Source: Candidatus Binatia bacterium (lineage in GTDB: Bacteria > Desulfobacterota > Binatia > HRBIN30). Taken from it: DNA of 64,000 nucleotides. Both the position numbers and the translations under genes were made by a program. Location: assembly GCA_026415395.1 (NCBI GenBank), contig JAOAHD010000001.1, positions 62,001-126,000 of the forward strand, written 5' to 3'. The notes beneath the pieces were generated by a model. That model was not told where the DNA came from. It was given only the letters and a program-made list of their open reading frames with translations, and made no database searches. How positions within the stretch are numbered: position 1 is the first letter of the stretch; every line of letters starts with the position of its first letter. Below are positions 18,428 to 28,081 of this stretch, one piece after another.

Positions 18428-19060
18428 CTACTGTTGATTTTGCGCTACCGGTGCCGCTGGCACCGGAACCGACGCGAACAATGCGGTGAGCTTGTTTGCG
18501 ACATCCTGCAGCCCCGCGTTGATGATCGGGGCAAAGTCATCCTCCCCCGGAGCGTTCAATGCCCCTGCACGCCCTCCCTCTCCCGCGTAGGAACCAAGAA
18601 CCGTGCGGCGCATCAGAAGGCGGCCGTCACAGTCCGAGACAATGACCCGCAAAGGTAACTCCACATGCCCCCGCGCTCCCTCCCGAAAACCCGTATCCCA
18701 TCCCATGGCGAGCGTAGGACGCGCCGCCCAGTCCACCCGCACGAGAACGGAAGATGACTCCGCGCAGCGCTCTCCCTCGAATACGCGCGCGAAACTTACC
18801 TGGGCGGCCCGACGAATCGTTTCCCTTAAAGAGGGCCCATAGGATACCGTGAGGTGCACCTTGCCCAAGGTGGCGTATGCGAACGCGGTTTCATACGTTC
18901 CTTCGCTTAAAGAGGGGTCCACCCACAGTGTGACAGCAACCGGCTTCCGGTCGCCCACCCTTTGTGCATCCCCCGGGGACACCGGGACACGGACCGGCTT
19001 CGTGCAGCCCATGAGTCCAAGGAGCCCAGCCAGCCCCCAGTGAACGCAGGACAACACCAT
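18428..19060 (-). CDS. predicted lipoprotein, function unknown
   Basis: The ATG at 19060 is preceded by GGGGGAG and begins a lipoprotein signal ending in LLGLMGC, so I prefer it to an ATG 75 bases upstream. The mature 190 residues are mostly strand-like (KPVAVTLWVDPSLSE, GKVHLTVSYGPSLRE), with two further cysteines (ERCAESS, SDCDGR) and a C-terminal helix plus Pro/Ala tail ending in Gln-Gln. No family is recognised. The overall shape resembles small periplasmic lipoproteins of transport or assembly machines, but this is only impression. It pairs with the PEGA lipoprotein downstream. Confidence 0.75.
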   Translation of the reverse strand: MVLSCVHWGLAGLLGLMGCTKPVRVPVSPGDAQRVGDRKPVAVTLWVDPSLSEGTYETAFAYATLGKVHLTVSYGPSLRETIRRAAQVSFARVFEGERCAESSSVLVRVDWAARPTLAMGWDTGFREGARGHVELPLRVIVSDCDGRLLMRRTVLGSYAGEGGRAGALNAPGEDDFAPIINAGLQDVANKLTALFASVPVPAAPVAQNQQ

Positions 19061-19541
19061 TCGTCTCCCCCAATTGTCCCCGGAGCCGTAGTTCAAGGCG
19101 CTTTTCTTGGGCATCTGCTCCTGCCTCCTGCTCATATGGTTCTTCCTGCGGCCAAATTCCCGAATCTAAAACCTTGCCAACTCGACTGACCTTGAGTTCT
19201 CAGGCGCTTTCCCCTTGGAGCAGGGTTGAGCCACTCACTCTGAGTGAGCGGGCCACTCACTTTGATTCGGGGACCCATCACTTTGATTCAGGGAAGAACC
19301 CGGAAACGAGGGTGCGCTGGCAATCGATGCCAGGCGGATGAACTCTCCAAACAGGACATCGAGTCACTCTACTCGCCCGGCCGGGTCACCTGAGCTCTCC
19401 ACCTTCCCAAGGCACCGAACTGGCAAAGGTCGCCGCATCCCAGGCCACTCGCCTGATTTGTGCTTGGTTCTCTCCATCCCGCTCACCCAGGTTCGCCTGC
19501 TTGCATCCGGGTAGAGAGCTGCCAGGATGGGCGGGTCCGCA
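19061..19541. other. intergenic region with IS-end-like repeats
   Basis: About 480 bases between the divergent lipoprotein and exonuclease genes. It contains the tandem 21-base repeat described separately at 19231-19294, but no transposase-like reading frame. Both flanking genes need promoters here. Confidence 0.5.
19231..19294. repeat. tandem 21-bp repeats resembling IS21-family terminal repeats
   Basis: Two adjacent copies, 19253-19273 and 19274-19294, share the core TCACTTTGATTC and GGGA and differ at three positions. A half copy starts at 19231 (CCACTCACT) followed by a small palindrome CTCACTCTGAGTGAG. IS21-family elements carry several such direct repeats at each end, often with a CACTTTGA-like core, so this may be the scar of a lost element. 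No transposase remains. Confidence 0.45.
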
Positions 19542-20420
19542 ATGGAACTCTACCTCGTCGACGGCACTTACGAGCTGTTTCGTGCCTACTATGGAGCGCC
19601 CCGTCGGCAAGACCCTACCGGAGCTCGGGAGGTTGGCGCCGTCCATGGCATGCTGGCGTCGCTCCTACCGTGGCTGGCCACCCTCCGCGGCCAGGCCATC
19701 GCTGTGGCGACGGATCATGTGATCGAGTCCTTCCGCAACCACCTGTACCCCGGCTACAAGTCCAGCGCGGGGGTGCCACGCGAACTTCTCGATCAGTTCT
19801 CGCTTGCCGAGGATGCCCTGCGAGCGCTCGGGCTTGCCGTGTGGCCGATGGTGGAATTCGAAGCCGATGATGCGATGGCGACTGCCGCAGCGCGATTTCG
19901 CGCCGCCGCCGAGCGCACGCTTCTTGTGTCCCCCGACAAGGACTTCGCCCAGTGTGTGCGCGGCCAACGCGTGATCGTGTTCGATCGCCACCGCGACCGC
20001 TTGACGGATGAAGCCGCAGTCGTGGCACGGTTCGGTGTTTACCCGGAGAGCGTGCCCGATTGGTTGGCCCTGGTGGGTGATCCGGCAGATGGAATCCCAG
20101 GCATACCTGGCTTTGGTCCCCGCAGTGCAACCGCGGCTCTGCAAGTCTTTCGCCACCTCGAGCACGTGCCGCTCGACGCCACACGCTGGCCTCGGACGCT
20201 GCGCAACAAGGAGCAACTTGTGCAGAACTTACGGATCCACTGGAGCGAAGCGCTGCTGTTCAAGACCCTCGCCACGCTGCGGGTTGACGCACCACTCCCC
20301 CAAGTTCGGCTCGAGGAGCTTCGCTGGTTAGGTGTTGATCATCGCCGCTTCCAGCGATTTTGTGCGCAGTGGGGATTCAAAAAACTCGCCCAGCGAGCGC
20401 AATCGTTGTTTCCGGCGTAA
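19542..20420 (+). CDS. 5'-3' exonuclease (flap-endonuclease family, stand-alone)
   Basis: Protein of 292 residues related to the N-terminal 5'-3' exonuclease domain of DNA polymerase I and to T5-type flap endonucleases. Seen: LYLVDGTYELFRAYYG (first metal Asp), FEADDAMATAA and LLVSPDKDFAQCV (acidic metal sites), and the helix-hairpin-helix GDPADGIPGIPGFGPRSA. The family usually begins at the LYLVDG strand, so I prefer the ATG at 19542; an ATG five codons earlier is possible. No polymerase domain follows; the frame ends normally. A likely role is RNA-primer or flap removal in repair or replication. Confidence 0.9.
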   Translation: MELYLVDGTYELFRAYYGAPRRQDPTGAREVGAVHGMLASLLPWLATLRGQAIAVATDHVIESFRNHLYPGYKSSAGVPRELLDQFSLAEDALRALGLAVWPMVEFEADDAMATAAARFRAAAERTLLVSPDKDFAQCVRGQRVIVFDRHRDRLTDEAAVVARFGVYPESVPDWLALVGDPADGIPGIPGFGPRSATAALQVFRHLEHVPLDATRWPRTLRNKEQLVQNLRIHWSEALLFKTLATLRVDAPLPQVRLEELRWLGVDHRRFQRFCAQWGFKKLAQRAQSLFPA

Positions 20421-20453
20421 CCGAACCGCGGCCTCTTCGTTCCGACTCAGCAG

Positions 20454-21278
20454 TTAGTTGCCCAGCGTTTGCAGCTTCTGCTTGGCCTGCTCCGCTTCTT
20501 CGGTGCGCGGGTACTCGCTGACGATTTTTTGAAGCACCAACTTGGCGTCGGTAGTCTCTCCGTTTGCAGCAAAGGCGTCGGCCAACAAAAGCAAGGCGGC
20601 CGGCGCTTTATCCCCTTTTCGGTAACGGAGCATCACTTCCGTGAGCTCGGTAACTGCTTTTGCGTACTCCTTTTGGTTGAAGTAACAAGCGCCGATCCAG
20701 TACTGAGCGTTATCCGCCAAGTCGGAGTTCGGGTTTTTCCGGATGAAGTCGCGCAATCGTGCGGTTGCTTGCGCACATTGGCCCTGACGAACTAGCGCCA
20801 ACCCCTCCAGCAAGTCGGACGCACCAGACTTGCCTTGCAGTGCCGCCTCTTCCTTCGCGAGCGCGGCTTCGAACGGGCTCAACGGTCGCGGTGGCGGTGC
20901 AGCCGTGCCTGGCACTGCTGCCACCTCCCCACCTGTTGGCGGCACACCCGCTGGAGGCGGCGCCGGCACGCCCGCCAATGCGCGTGCTTGTTCCAACGCG
21001 GTAATGCGCGCATCGAGCTCGGCCAAGCGCTGTTGCAGGTTGGCGGGGACGCTTCCCGGACGGCCTCCGCGGGAAATGTCCGCAACTTCCTGCCGCAAAA
21101 TGTCCAGGCGGCGGCGCATGCCCTCGATGGCTACGTTCTGGTCGGCAACGAGCGCACGGAGCTCACGCTGATCCCGTTGGATCTTGTCGACTTGGGCGCG
21201 GGTGGCGCAGCCTGCGCCCAACACACACCCTGCGGCAACCAGTAGCCCTCGAACAATCAATCGTTTAGGAACCGGCAC
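20454..21278 (-). CDS. cpoB: Tol-Pal accessory protein CpoB/YbgF
   Basis: Periplasmic coiled-coil/TPR protein that in other bacteria links Tol-Pal-driven outer-membrane constriction to peptidoglycan synthesis. The GTG at 21276-21278, two bases after the pal stop, opens a signal ending in LGAGC, making it a probable lipoprotein here. Then come a trimer-forming coiled coil (about residues 25-75), a Pro/Ala linker and a C-terminal TPR domain with the YbgF pattern FIRKNPNSDLADNAQYWIG and SEYPRTEEAEQAKQKL. It is the last gene of the tol operon. Confidence 0.93.
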   Translation of the reverse strand: MPVPKRLIVRGLLVAAGCVLGAGCATRAQVDKIQRDQRELRALVADQNVAIEGMRRRLDILRQEVADISRGGRPGSVPANLQQRLAELDARITALEQARALAGVPAPPPAGVPPTGGEVAAVPGTAAPPPRPLSPFEAALAKEEAALQGKSGASDLLEGLALVRQGQCAQATARLRDFIRKNPNSDLADNAQYWIGACYFNQKEYAKAVTELTEVMLRYRKGDKAPAALLLLADAFAANGETTDAKLVLQKIVSEYPRTEEAEQAKQKLQTLGN

Positions 21279-21279
21279 T

Positions 21280-21795
21280 TCAGTCGCCCAACAAAACAAA
21301 ATGCGCGCGCCGGTTCTTGGCCCAGCACTCTTCCGTGTGTTCCGTGCAGAGCGGAAGTTCCTCGCCGTAGCTAATCGTGGTCATCCGTTCAGGCGCGATG
21401 CCTAGACTTACGAGGTAATCCTTCACTGCACGCGCTCGCTTCGCACCGAGGGCAAGGTTGTACTCAACCGTGCCGCGCTCGTCACAGTGGCCCTCAATCT
21501 CCACCTTTTCGCGCGGGTTATCCTGCAGCCAGTCGGCATTTTCTCGCAAGATAGCACGCGCCTCATCGTCGAGCTCGTAGGAGTCGAAGGCAAAGTGAAC
21601 ATCCTTGAGTGGACCACTATCGGCGGCAGGTTTCTCACCAGCTTTGAAGCGCTCGAGGCTGCCAGCCGTATCGATGCCGCGCTCCTCCAAGCCCGCGCCT
21701 TCACCGGCCGCACCCGGCGCTTTCTTGCGCCCTGGGCATCCGGGCAGCACGACAACCAGTGCCAATGCGGCCACGATCAGCACGCGGCTAGCCAT
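21280..21795 (-). CDS. pal: peptidoglycan-associated lipoprotein Pal
   Basis: Outer-membrane lipoprotein that grips peptidoglycan. The ATG at 21795 follows GGAGGAGG and begins a lipoprotein signal ending VVVLPGC. The OmpA-like domain is complete: [35 protein letters not shown] (meso-DAP-binding loop) and [17 protein letters not shown], ending [11 protein letters not shown]. 171 residues, normal length. It sits between tolB and cpoB, as in most proteobacterial tol operons. Confidence 0.97.
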   Translation of the reverse strand: MASRVLIVAALALVVVLPGCPGRKKAPGAAGEGAGLEERGIDTAGSLERFKAGEKPAADSGPLKDVHFAFDSYELDDEARAILRENADWLQDNPREKVEIEGHCDERGTVEYNLALGAKRARAVKDYLVSLGIAPERMTTISYGEELPLCTEHTEECWAKNRRAHFVLLGD

Positions 21796-21848
21796 TATGC
21801 TCCTCCTCCCCGCGAAGTCCACAGGATCCGCTCCATCGTTCCGAGCCT

Positions 21849-23162
21849 TCACTCCAGCCACCGAGACCAGGCCGGACTGGTATCATCACCGCCCCCATGA
21901 GTCAATTGAACTTGGCTCATCCCTTGGGCATCCATCACGTACAGCTTCTTCCGGCCCGTGCGGTTGGAACTGAAAACGATGTAACGGCCGTCGGGCGACC
22001 AACTCGGGTCCTCATTGTTGCCAGCAGCCTGCGTAAGCTGCCTCAAATCGCTGCCATCCGGTCGCACCGTGAAGATGTTGAATCCACCCTCGTACCGCCG
22101 CACAAACGCAATGCGATCTCCCTTCGGCGACCAAGTCGGCGCGGTGTTGTAATCACCCTCGAACGTGATGCGACGCACACCAGTGCCGTCGGCATTCATC
22201 ACATAAATTTGGGGAGTGCCCGAACGGTTCGAGCAAAAGGCAATTTGCCGACCGTCCGGCGACCAAGACGGCGAGACATCGATGGCCCAGTGGTCCGTAA
22301 GTTTTTGAAGTAGTTCCCCGGTGCGGTCGAGCAACACGATTTCAGAGTTCGCACCTTCCTCCAAGGTCATCGCGATGGTCGAACCATCAGGCGAAAACCG
22401 ACCGCCGAGGTTCAACCCGGCGCGACGCGACAAAGTCAGCTCCCGACCGCTCAAGGTGTCGAGCAGAAACAAATCCGGGTTGCCTTTCTTGTACGACGTG
22501 TAGAGGAGGTAGCGAACATCAGGGGACCAGGACGGCGACACGGTGATGCTTTGCGCCTTTGTGACCTGCTGCAGGTCGCCGCCATCCAAGCTCATCGTGT
22601 AGATTTCCTTGAAGCGTCCATCGCGGTTCGACACGAAGGCGATGCGCGAGTCAAACGGCCCGCGCTCGCCCGTGAACTGGAGCATAATCTCATCAGCAAA
22701 ACGGTGCGCCATGCGCCGCAACAAATCTGCTGGGCCACGGTAGCGCCGCCCCACGAGCTGCCGGCGCTGCGCCACGTCAAACAACTTCGCTTCGACGGTC
22801 AGGATGTCTCCCTCGAGTTGGAACGTACCTTTGACCAAACCCAGCGCCCCAATCGCGGCCCAACTGTCGAAATTGATGTTTTCCGCCTCAGTCCCAGAGG
22901 TCTCGGGTTGCTCAATGTGAGCGGAGCGGTCAATTAAGCGAAAATAGCCCGATAAGACCAAGTCGCGCTCGAGAATGTCTGCAAAGCGCGTCCCTAGTTC
23001 ACGCCCGACCGTTGTGTCCGACAAGTTGCGGAGCGGCGAGACCGCAATTGGGTAGCTCCGTGCCCCCGGGCCGAAAATCGTTCCTCGCACTTGTGCGCGC
23101 GCATCCCCAGGCGCGAGCAGGAAAACAGCAACCGCAATCCACCACGTACCGAGGGTCTTCAT
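21849..23162 (-). CDS. tolB: Tol-Pal system beta-propeller protein TolB
   Basis: Periplasmic 437-residue protein with a Sec signal peptide ([20 protein letters not shown]), an N-terminal alpha/beta domain ([15 protein letters not shown]) and a six-bladed propeller of repeats reading [18 protein letters not shown]; five or six copies are visible from about residue 170. TolB connects TolA/Pal and helps maintain the outer membrane during division. Gene order between tolA and pal supports the identification. Confidence 0.97.
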   Translation of the reverse strand: MKTLGTWWIAVAVFLLAPGDARAQVRGTIFGPGARSYPIAVSPLRNLSDTTVGRELGTRFADILERDLVLSGYFRLIDRSAHIEQPETSGTEAENINFDSWAAIGALGLVKGTFQLEGDILTVEAKLFDVAQRRQLVGRRYRGPADLLRRMAHRFADEIMLQFTGERGPFDSRIAFVSNRDGRFKEIYTMSLDGGDLQQVTKAQSITVSPSWSPDVRYLLYTSYKKGNPDLFLLDTLSGRELTLSRRAGLNLGGRFSPDGSTIAMTLEEGANSEIVLLDRTGELLQKLTDHWAIDVSPSWSPDGRQIAFCSNRSGTPQIYVMNADGTGVRRITFEGDYNTAPTWSPKGDRIAFVRRYEGGFNIFTVRPDGSDLRQLTQAAGNNEDPSWSPDGRYIVFSSNRTGRKKLYVMDAQGMSQVQLTHGGGDDTSPAWSRWLE

Positions 23163-23180
23163 GGCGTTCCTCCCCGAGGG

Positions 23181-24263
23181 TCAGTCCTGCATCGACTTTG
23201 CATTGAACGTGTACTGCACGTCGCCAAACAAGTCCCGGTAAGCCTCCGGTGGTGGTGGCATCGGGTCGAGAGCTCGCACCGTACGCTCGACGGACAGATC
23301 AAAGCTACGGTCGCCACTGGATTTCACAATGCGCACGTTCGTCACTTTGCCGTCCGGCAAGATACTGAAACCCACAACTGCCTCCAAGGCATCGTTCGTG
23401 CCCGCCCATGCCCAATTTTCCTTGAGCTTGCGCTCGAGCTGGCCAAGGTACAGCACGTAGTCAATGCCCATGACCTTCCCACCGGTGCCCTGCCCGGGCC
23501 CAACCGACAATGGCCCGCCGGCGCTGGCCACTTTTTGCGGTCCGCTCCCCGCGCCTCGCTCTCCCGCCTGCTCTTGCAGCCGCTTGGCCGCGGCAACGAT
23601 CCGTTGCTCGATTTGCTCGCGCTGTTTGGCCTCAGCCGCGGCGGTGGCAGTGGCTTGCGCCTGCACCTTCTTTTCCATTTCGGCAGTGGCCGCCCGGCGC
23701 TTGGCTTCCTCTTCCCTTCGCCGCCGCTCCGCCTCTTCCGCTTGGCGTCTCGCCTGCTCTTGCTCCGCCGCGCGGCGCAGTTGCTCAATCACGGCGGGCG
23801 GGAGCGGTGTGGCCGTTGGAGGCACTTTCGCTGCGGCAACGGCAACCTGAGTCGGGGTCTCGGTCGGCCGAACCTTGGTGGGTGTAGCTGGTGCAAGCGC
23901 CACTGCCTTCTCCGGCGGTTCCTTTTCACTAGCTTCCGCGGCTGCTTTGACCGGAGGCTCGGGCCCACGGGCTTCCTCGCGCGGCTGGGGCGGGGGTGCA
24001 GGCGGCTCCGCAGCCGCCATCGTTTGGCCTTGGGTGCGACCTCTCCCTCCCTCGATCAGGTTCGTGCCGCCGAGCTGCTCAGGCGCCACAAGATCAACGG
24101 TGTAAGAAACGAGCGGCGGCGCATTGCGGAGGAACCAATCCTTCGGAACCAGGAGTGCGAGCATGACGATGGCCGCATGGACCAAGGCAGACAGCGCGAT
24201 CATGCCCCATAATGCCGGCTCCCACCGTCTTTCGGAGGAGAAATGCCGCTCGCTGCTCCACAC
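23181..24263 (-). CDS. tolA: TolA/TonB-like energy-transducing protein
   Basis: Inner-membrane anchored protein of 360 residues: one TM helix (about 19-40), a long Pro/Ala/Glu-rich and then charged helical stretch (EAERRRREEEAKRRAATAEM), and a C-terminal TonB-fold domain (YLGQLERKLKENWAW, VVGFSILPDGKVTNVRIVKS) ending with the conserved R-x-L-DPMPPPP stretch. In the tol operon between tolR and tolB this is the TolA role, spanning the periplasm to reach Pal/TolB. The C-terminal domain is nearer the generic TonB/TolA model than E. coli TolA. Confidence 0.9.
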   Translation of the reverse strand: MWSSERHFSSERRWEPALWGMIALSALVHAAIVMLALLVPKDWFLRNAPPLVSYTVDLVAPEQLGGTNLIEGGRGRTQGQTMAAAEPPAPPPQPREEARGPEPPVKAAAEASEKEPPEKAVALAPATPTKVRPTETPTQVAVAAAKVPPTATPLPPAVIEQLRRAAEQEQARRQAEEAERRRREEEAKRRAATAEMEKKVQAQATATAAAEAKQREQIEQRIVAAAKRLQEQAGERGAGSGPQKVASAGGPLSVGPGQGTGGKVMGIDYVLYLGQLERKLKENWAWAGTNDALEAVVGFSILPDGKVTNVRIVKSSGDRSFDLSVERTVRALDPMPPPPEAYRDLFGDVQYTFNAKSMQD

Positions 24264-24285
24264 GACTCCGCACCGTTCCGCGAGG

Positions 24286-24714
24286 CTACCGCCGTGGTTC
24301 CTCGCGTGGCGGCTCCGTCACCATCCCCAGCCGTTCCACACCTGCCGCCTTTACCGCGGCAACGACCCGCATGACTTCGCCGTAGCGGACGTTTTGATCG
24401 GCGCGCAGATACACCTGCTTCTGCGGCTGCTCCCGTAAAATCGCCTGCAACTTCGCCCCCAAATCCTCGATCTGGATGGCAACGTCGTTCAAATACACCT
24501 GCCCGCGAGGGTCGACGGTGACGACCAGTTGTCGCTCCTCGCCCGGCAATGAAGCCGCTTTTACCTTGGGCAAACTCACAGCCACGCCTTGCTGCAAAAT
24601 GGGTGCAGTGACCATGAAGATCACCAGCAACACCAGCATGACGTCGACAAGCGGCGTCACGTTGATATTGGCAATTGCCCCGTTTGTGCCCGAGGAGGAG
24701 TCATCGAACGCCAT
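24286..24714 (-). CDS. tolR: Tol-Pal proton-channel subunit TolR (ExbD family)
   Basis: 142-residue ExbD/TolR protein with one N-terminal TM helix whose conserved aspartate lies in [18 protein letters not shown], the proton path shared with TolQ, followed by the periplasmic domain. The ATG at 24714 was chosen (GGAG upstream, and 14 bases behind the tolQ stop); longer frames would run into tolQ. Works with TolQ to power TolA. Confidence 0.95.
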   Translation of the reverse strand: MAFDDSSSGTNGAIANINVTPLVDVMLVLLVIFMVTAPILQQGVAVSLPKVKAASLPGEERQLVVTVDPRGQVYLNDVAIQIEDLGAKLQAILREQPQKQVYLRADQNVRYGEVMRVVAAVKAAGVERLGMVTEPPREEPRR

Positions 24715-24728
24715 CTCGGATCCGCTCC

Positions 24729-25490
24729 TCACTTTAGAAAGTGCCGCTCGGCAATGTTGAGAAATTCCGAGGCGAAGTTCTCCATTTCGGCGGTAAGCAC
24801 TCGGATTTGCCGAGCAAAGTGATTGTAGCCAATGACGGCGGGAATGGCAGCGACGAGGCCAGTGGCGGTGGCAATCAAGGCTTCTGCAATACCGGGCGCC
24901 ACCGCTTGAATGCTCGACGATTGCGTCTGCGATAGCCCCAAGAATGCGTTCATGATCCCCCAAACAGTGCCGAAGAGGCCGATGAACGGCGTCGCACTCG
25001 CGGTTGTTGCCAGAAACGTGAGCGCCCGCTCCAATCGCGTTACCTCCTGGCGGATCGCCCTCCGCATCGCACGTTCCACATTGTCGACACCGCCGAGATC
25101 GGTGTCTTCGAGCGAGTTGACCCCACCCGGCCGCCGGGTGCGCGTCAGCCGCACTAGCTCCTGATAACCGGCCCGAAAGACCTGCGCCACCGGACTATCG
25201 CGCAGTTCCTGACTTGCTGTGTGGATCGCAGTGAGATTTTTCGTATCCCAAAAGATCTCGATAAACCGCGCCGTTTGGCGCCGCGCTATGCGAATTTGCC
25301 GGAGTTTGAAGAAAATCGTTCCCCAACTGGCAATGGAGAACAGCACCAAGATGTACAGAACGCTTTGAACAACCAGGCCCGAGTGGGTGAGGATGTGCCA
25401 GACGTCCATCTGTGGCGTCGGGCTCGCCGCTACACCCTGGGCCCACGCTGGCCGGCTAGCCAGCCAAACCAACCACATTCCCATCCTCAT
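24729..25490 (-). CDS. tolQ: Tol-Pal proton-channel subunit TolQ (ExbB/MotA family)
   Basis: Three-TM ExbB/TolQ protein. The family part begins at [16 protein letters not shown] and contains [37 protein letters not shown] and [20 protein letters not shown], the hallmark of the last two helices. Starting at the ATG at 25490 adds 27 residues that look like a signal peptide ([19 protein letters not shown]); starting at 25409 gives the usual length but without a ribosome site. It is the first gene of tolQRAB-pal-cpoB; the promoter shares the 132-base space with the divergent pgk gene. Confidence 0.93.
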   Translation of the reverse strand: MRMGMWLVWLASRPAWAQGVAASPTPQMDVWHILTHSGLVVQSVLYILVLFSIASWGTIFFKLRQIRIARRQTARFIEIFWDTKNLTAIHTASQELRDSPVAQVFRAGYQELVRLTRTRRPGGVNSLEDTDLGGVDNVERAMRRAIRQEVTRLERALTFLATTASATPFIGLFGTVWGIMNAFLGLSQTQSSSIQAVAPGIAEALIATATGLVAAIPAVIGYNHFARQIRVLTAEMENFASEFLNIAERHFLK

Positions 25491-25622
25491 CACACGCCAC
25501 GCCTCAGACCGCAACAGCGAAGCGACTCGATCCTCACGGCGCAAGAGGAACACACCTTTGCGGGTGCGAATTTTCACGGTACAAGGGCACAGCTCGTTGA
25601 CCATCGAGGAGGAGCGCTGTTC

Positions 25623-26795
25623 ATGCGGGTGATCACGGATTTGCAATTAGCGGGCAAGCGTACCTTTGTGCGCGTGGATTTCAACGTCCCACTGTCCTCA
25701 GGCAAGGTTGCCGACGATACCCGGATTCGCGCCTCGTTGCCGACCATTCAGTTGGCGCTGAACCAAGGTGCGCGTGTGATTCTTGCCTCTCATCTCGGGC
25801 GTCCCAAAGGGAAACGCCTGCCGGAGGCAAGTCTCGCCCCGGTCGCCGACGCCCTCTCGCAGCTCCTCGGTCAAAGAGTTGTCTTTGCCCCGGACTGTAT
25901 TGGTCCCGAAGTGGAATCTATGGCCAGTGCTCTCGGTGTCGGCGAGGTGTTGTTGCTGGAAAATCTGCGCTTTCACGCCGGGGAGGAACAAAATGACCCT
26001 GAATTCGCCCGTGCGCTTGCTCGCCTCGCCGATGTTTACGTGAACGACGCCTTCGGAACAGCGCACCGAGCTCATGCATCGACCGTAGGGATGGTGGCCT
26101 TCGTGCCAGAGAAAGCCGCGGGCTTGCTCATGCAGCGCGAGCTCGAGTACTTGGGGAAAATTCTCCACCGACCTGAACGCCCTTTGTATGCCCTACTCGG
26201 TGGCGCCAAGGTTTCGGACAAACTCGCCGTGCTGGAGAATTTACTGGGCGTCGTTGACGGAATGCTGATTGGCGGCGCCATGGCCTACACCTTTCTCCGC
26301 ACCCGCGGCGTCGATGTGGGCGCCTCCCGGGTCGAGGAAGACCTCGTAGCCACGGCAGAGCGCCTCCTGCAGCGTGCACAGTCCGAGGGCAAAATCTTTC
26401 TCCTTCCAGTGGACCACCGCGTGTCCACCGCTCTCGATGGTTCGGCCCCAGTGCAAATCAGCACTCCGGGAATTCCCGCAGGTTGTTACGGAGTGGACAT
26501 CGGCCCGCAAACTGAAGAGCTTTTTGCCCAGGAGCTATCCAAAGCGCGCACGATTTTTTGGAACGGCCCCATGGGAATTTTTGAAGTCGATGCCTTTGCC
26601 CACGGCACGTTGGCCATGGTCGACGCCTTAGTCCGTACCAACGCGATCACGGTAGTGGGTGGGGGCGACTCCGCTGCCGCGGTTGCACGGTCCGGCAAGG
26701 CCGATCGCATTTCCCACGTCTCGACCGGGGGCGGCGCCACGCTCGAATTTCTCGAAGGCCGCACGCTTCCTGGCGTTGCCGCTTTGGAGGATTGA
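25623..26795 (+). CDS. pgk: phosphoglycerate kinase
   Basis: Glycolytic/gluconeogenic kinase interconverting 1,3-bisphosphoglycerate and 3-phosphoglycerate. The 390-residue protein shows [79 protein letters not shown] and the C-terminal nucleotide motif [15 protein letters not shown]. The ATG at 25623 follows GAGGAGGAG. First gene of pgk-tpiA-secG. Confidence 0.98.
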   Translation: MRVITDLQLAGKRTFVRVDFNVPLSSGKVADDTRIRASLPTIQLALNQGARVILASHLGRPKGKRLPEASLAPVADALSQLLGQRVVFAPDCIGPEVESMASALGVGEVLLLENLRFHAGEEQNDPEFARALARLADVYVNDAFGTAHRAHASTVGMVAFVPEKAAGLLMQRELEYLGKILHRPERPLYALLGGAKVSDKLAVLENLLGVVDGMLIGGAMAYTFLRTRGVDVGASRVEEDLVATAERLLQRAQSEGKIFLLPVDHRVSTALDGSAPVQISTPGIPAGCYGVDIGPQTEELFAQELSKARTIFWNGPMGIFEVDAFAHGTLAMVDALVRTNAITVVGGGDSAAAVARSGKADRISHVSTGGGATLEFLEGRTLPGVAALED

Positions 26796-26799
26796 GCCG

Positions 26800-27564
26800 A
26801 TGCGAACCCCGCTGATTGCCGGCAATTGGAAGATGCATGGGCTTGCCGCCGAAGCCCGCGCCTTGGCGCAAGCGATGCGCGATGGCGCACACGGCCTCAC
26901 CGACCGCGAGGTGGTGCTCGCACCGCCGTTTACGGCCCTTCATGTGGTGCGCGAGGTGTTGCACGGTTCGTCGATCGGACTCGCCGCTCAGAACATGCAC
27001 TGGGAAGACCGTGGTGCCTTCACCGGGGAAATTTCGCCGCCCATGCTCGTCGACGCAGGCTGCCGGTACGTGATCTTGGGCCACTCCGAGCGGAGGCAAT
27101 TCTTCGGGGAGAACGACACCACGGTCCAACGCAAAGTGCATGCTGCGTTACGGCACGGGCTTGTGCCTATTGTTTGCGTTGGGGAAACACTGGGCGAGCG
27201 CGAAGCGGGTCGCACGCTCGATGTCGTGGCCGCACAAGTGCGCGCTGCGTTGCTGGGCTTGGATGCCGCTGCTATACGCGCCGTCGTTGTGGCGTACGAA
27301 CCGGTGTGGGCAATTGGCACGGGGCGCGTGGCAACGCCGCAACAAGCCCAAGAAGTCCACAGTTACATTCGCGGCCTCCTACGCGAGCAAGCTGGCGAGG
27401 TTGCGACTGAAGTGCGGATTTTGTACGGGGGCAGCGTGAAACCGGATAACATTGACGATTTGATGAAAGAACCCGATATCGATGGTGCACTGGTTGGCGG
27501 TGCCAGTTTGGAGGCGCAGTCGTTCCTGCGCATTGTCCGTTTCTCGTCGCGTGCGCGGGAGTAA
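26800..27564 (+). CDS. tpiA: triose-phosphate isomerase
   Basis: 254-residue TIM-barrel enzyme joining dihydroxyacetone phosphate and glyceraldehyde-3-phosphate. Motifs: PLIAGNWKMHG (Asn/Lys), VILGHSERRQFFGE (His) and VVAYEPVWAIGTGR (catalytic Glu), then LYGGSVKPDN and GALVGGASL for phosphate binding. It starts four bases after the pgk stop and ends three bases before secG. Confidence 0.98.
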   Translation: MRTPLIAGNWKMHGLAAEARALAQAMRDGAHGLTDREVVLAPPFTALHVVREVLHGSSIGLAAQNMHWEDRGAFTGEISPPMLVDAGCRYVILGHSERRQFFGENDTTVQRKVHAALRHGLVPIVCVGETLGEREAGRTLDVVAAQVRAALLGLDAAAIRAVVVAYEPVWAIGTGRVATPQQAQEVHSYIRGLLREQAGEVATEVRILYGGSVKPDNIDDLMKEPDIDGALVGGASLEAQSFLRIVRFSSRARE

Positions 27565-27567
27565 AGC

Positions 27568-27984
27568 ATGCACACGGTGTTGATTGTCATCCACGTAATC
27601 ACCTGCCTTCTTTTGGTCGGCGTGGTGCTGCTCCAGCAAGGCCGCGGGGCGGACATGGGGGCAGTTTTCGGTGGTGGCAGCAGCTCGACGGTGTTCGGCT
27701 CCTCCGGGGCTGGCAACTTCCTCACCCGCCTGACCGCCGGGCTGGCAACGGTGTTTATGCTCACTGCCGCGGGGCTGACCTACATGGGCGCCTATCGCGT
27801 AACCGGCACCGTTTTCGACGAAGCTCTTCCGGAGCCACCTCCTCTCGAAGCACCTGCAGCGCAATCACAAAGCACCGGCGCTCCCGCTGTGGCCCCCGAG
27901 GCTGCGCCCCAAGGAGAAGCAGCTGGGGCAGAGTCGGGCGGAGCCGCTGCCCCTGCAGCAGAGCAACCGGCTCCACCGCAGTGA
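27568..27984 (+). CDS. secG: protein-export membrane protein SecG
   Basis: Small subunit of the SecYEG translocon: two TM helices flank the conserved loop VVLLQQGRGADMGAVFGGGS and SSTVFGSSGAGNFLTRLTA. At 138 residues it has a long Pro/Ala/Glu-rich cytoplasmic tail (last 50 residues) typical of many deltaproteobacterial SecGs. The order tpiA-secG-tRNA-Leu is a known arrangement in several Gram-negatives. Confidence 0.95.
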   Translation: MHTVLIVIHVITCLLLVGVVLLQQGRGADMGAVFGGGSSSTVFGSSGAGNFLTRLTAGLATVFMLTAAGLTYMGAYRVTGTVFDEALPEPPPLEAPAAQSQSTGAPAVAPEAAPQGEAAGAESGGAAAPAAEQPAPPQ

Positions 27985-27997
27985 AAAGTTTTCTCGT

Positions 27998-28081
27998 GCG
28001 AGGATGGCGGAACTGGCAGACGCGCTAGTTTGAGGGGCTAGTGGGGTAACACCCGTGGGGGTTCGAGTCCCCCTCCTCGCA
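27998..28081 (+). tRNA. tRNA-Leu (anticodon GAG)
   Basis: Cloverleaf with acceptor GCGAGGA (27998-28004) paired to TCCTCGC (28074-28080) and discriminator A at 28081. The anticodon stem CTAGT/GCTAG (one G-T pair) holds the loop TTGAGGG, anticodon GAG, reading CUC/CUU. The variable arm is long (TGGGGTAACACCC), as in class II tRNA-Leu, and the T arm is GGGGGTTCGAGTCCCCC. CCA is not encoded. It lies 13 bases behind secG, the same neighbour as E. coli leuU, and is probably co-transcribed. Confidence 0.96.
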
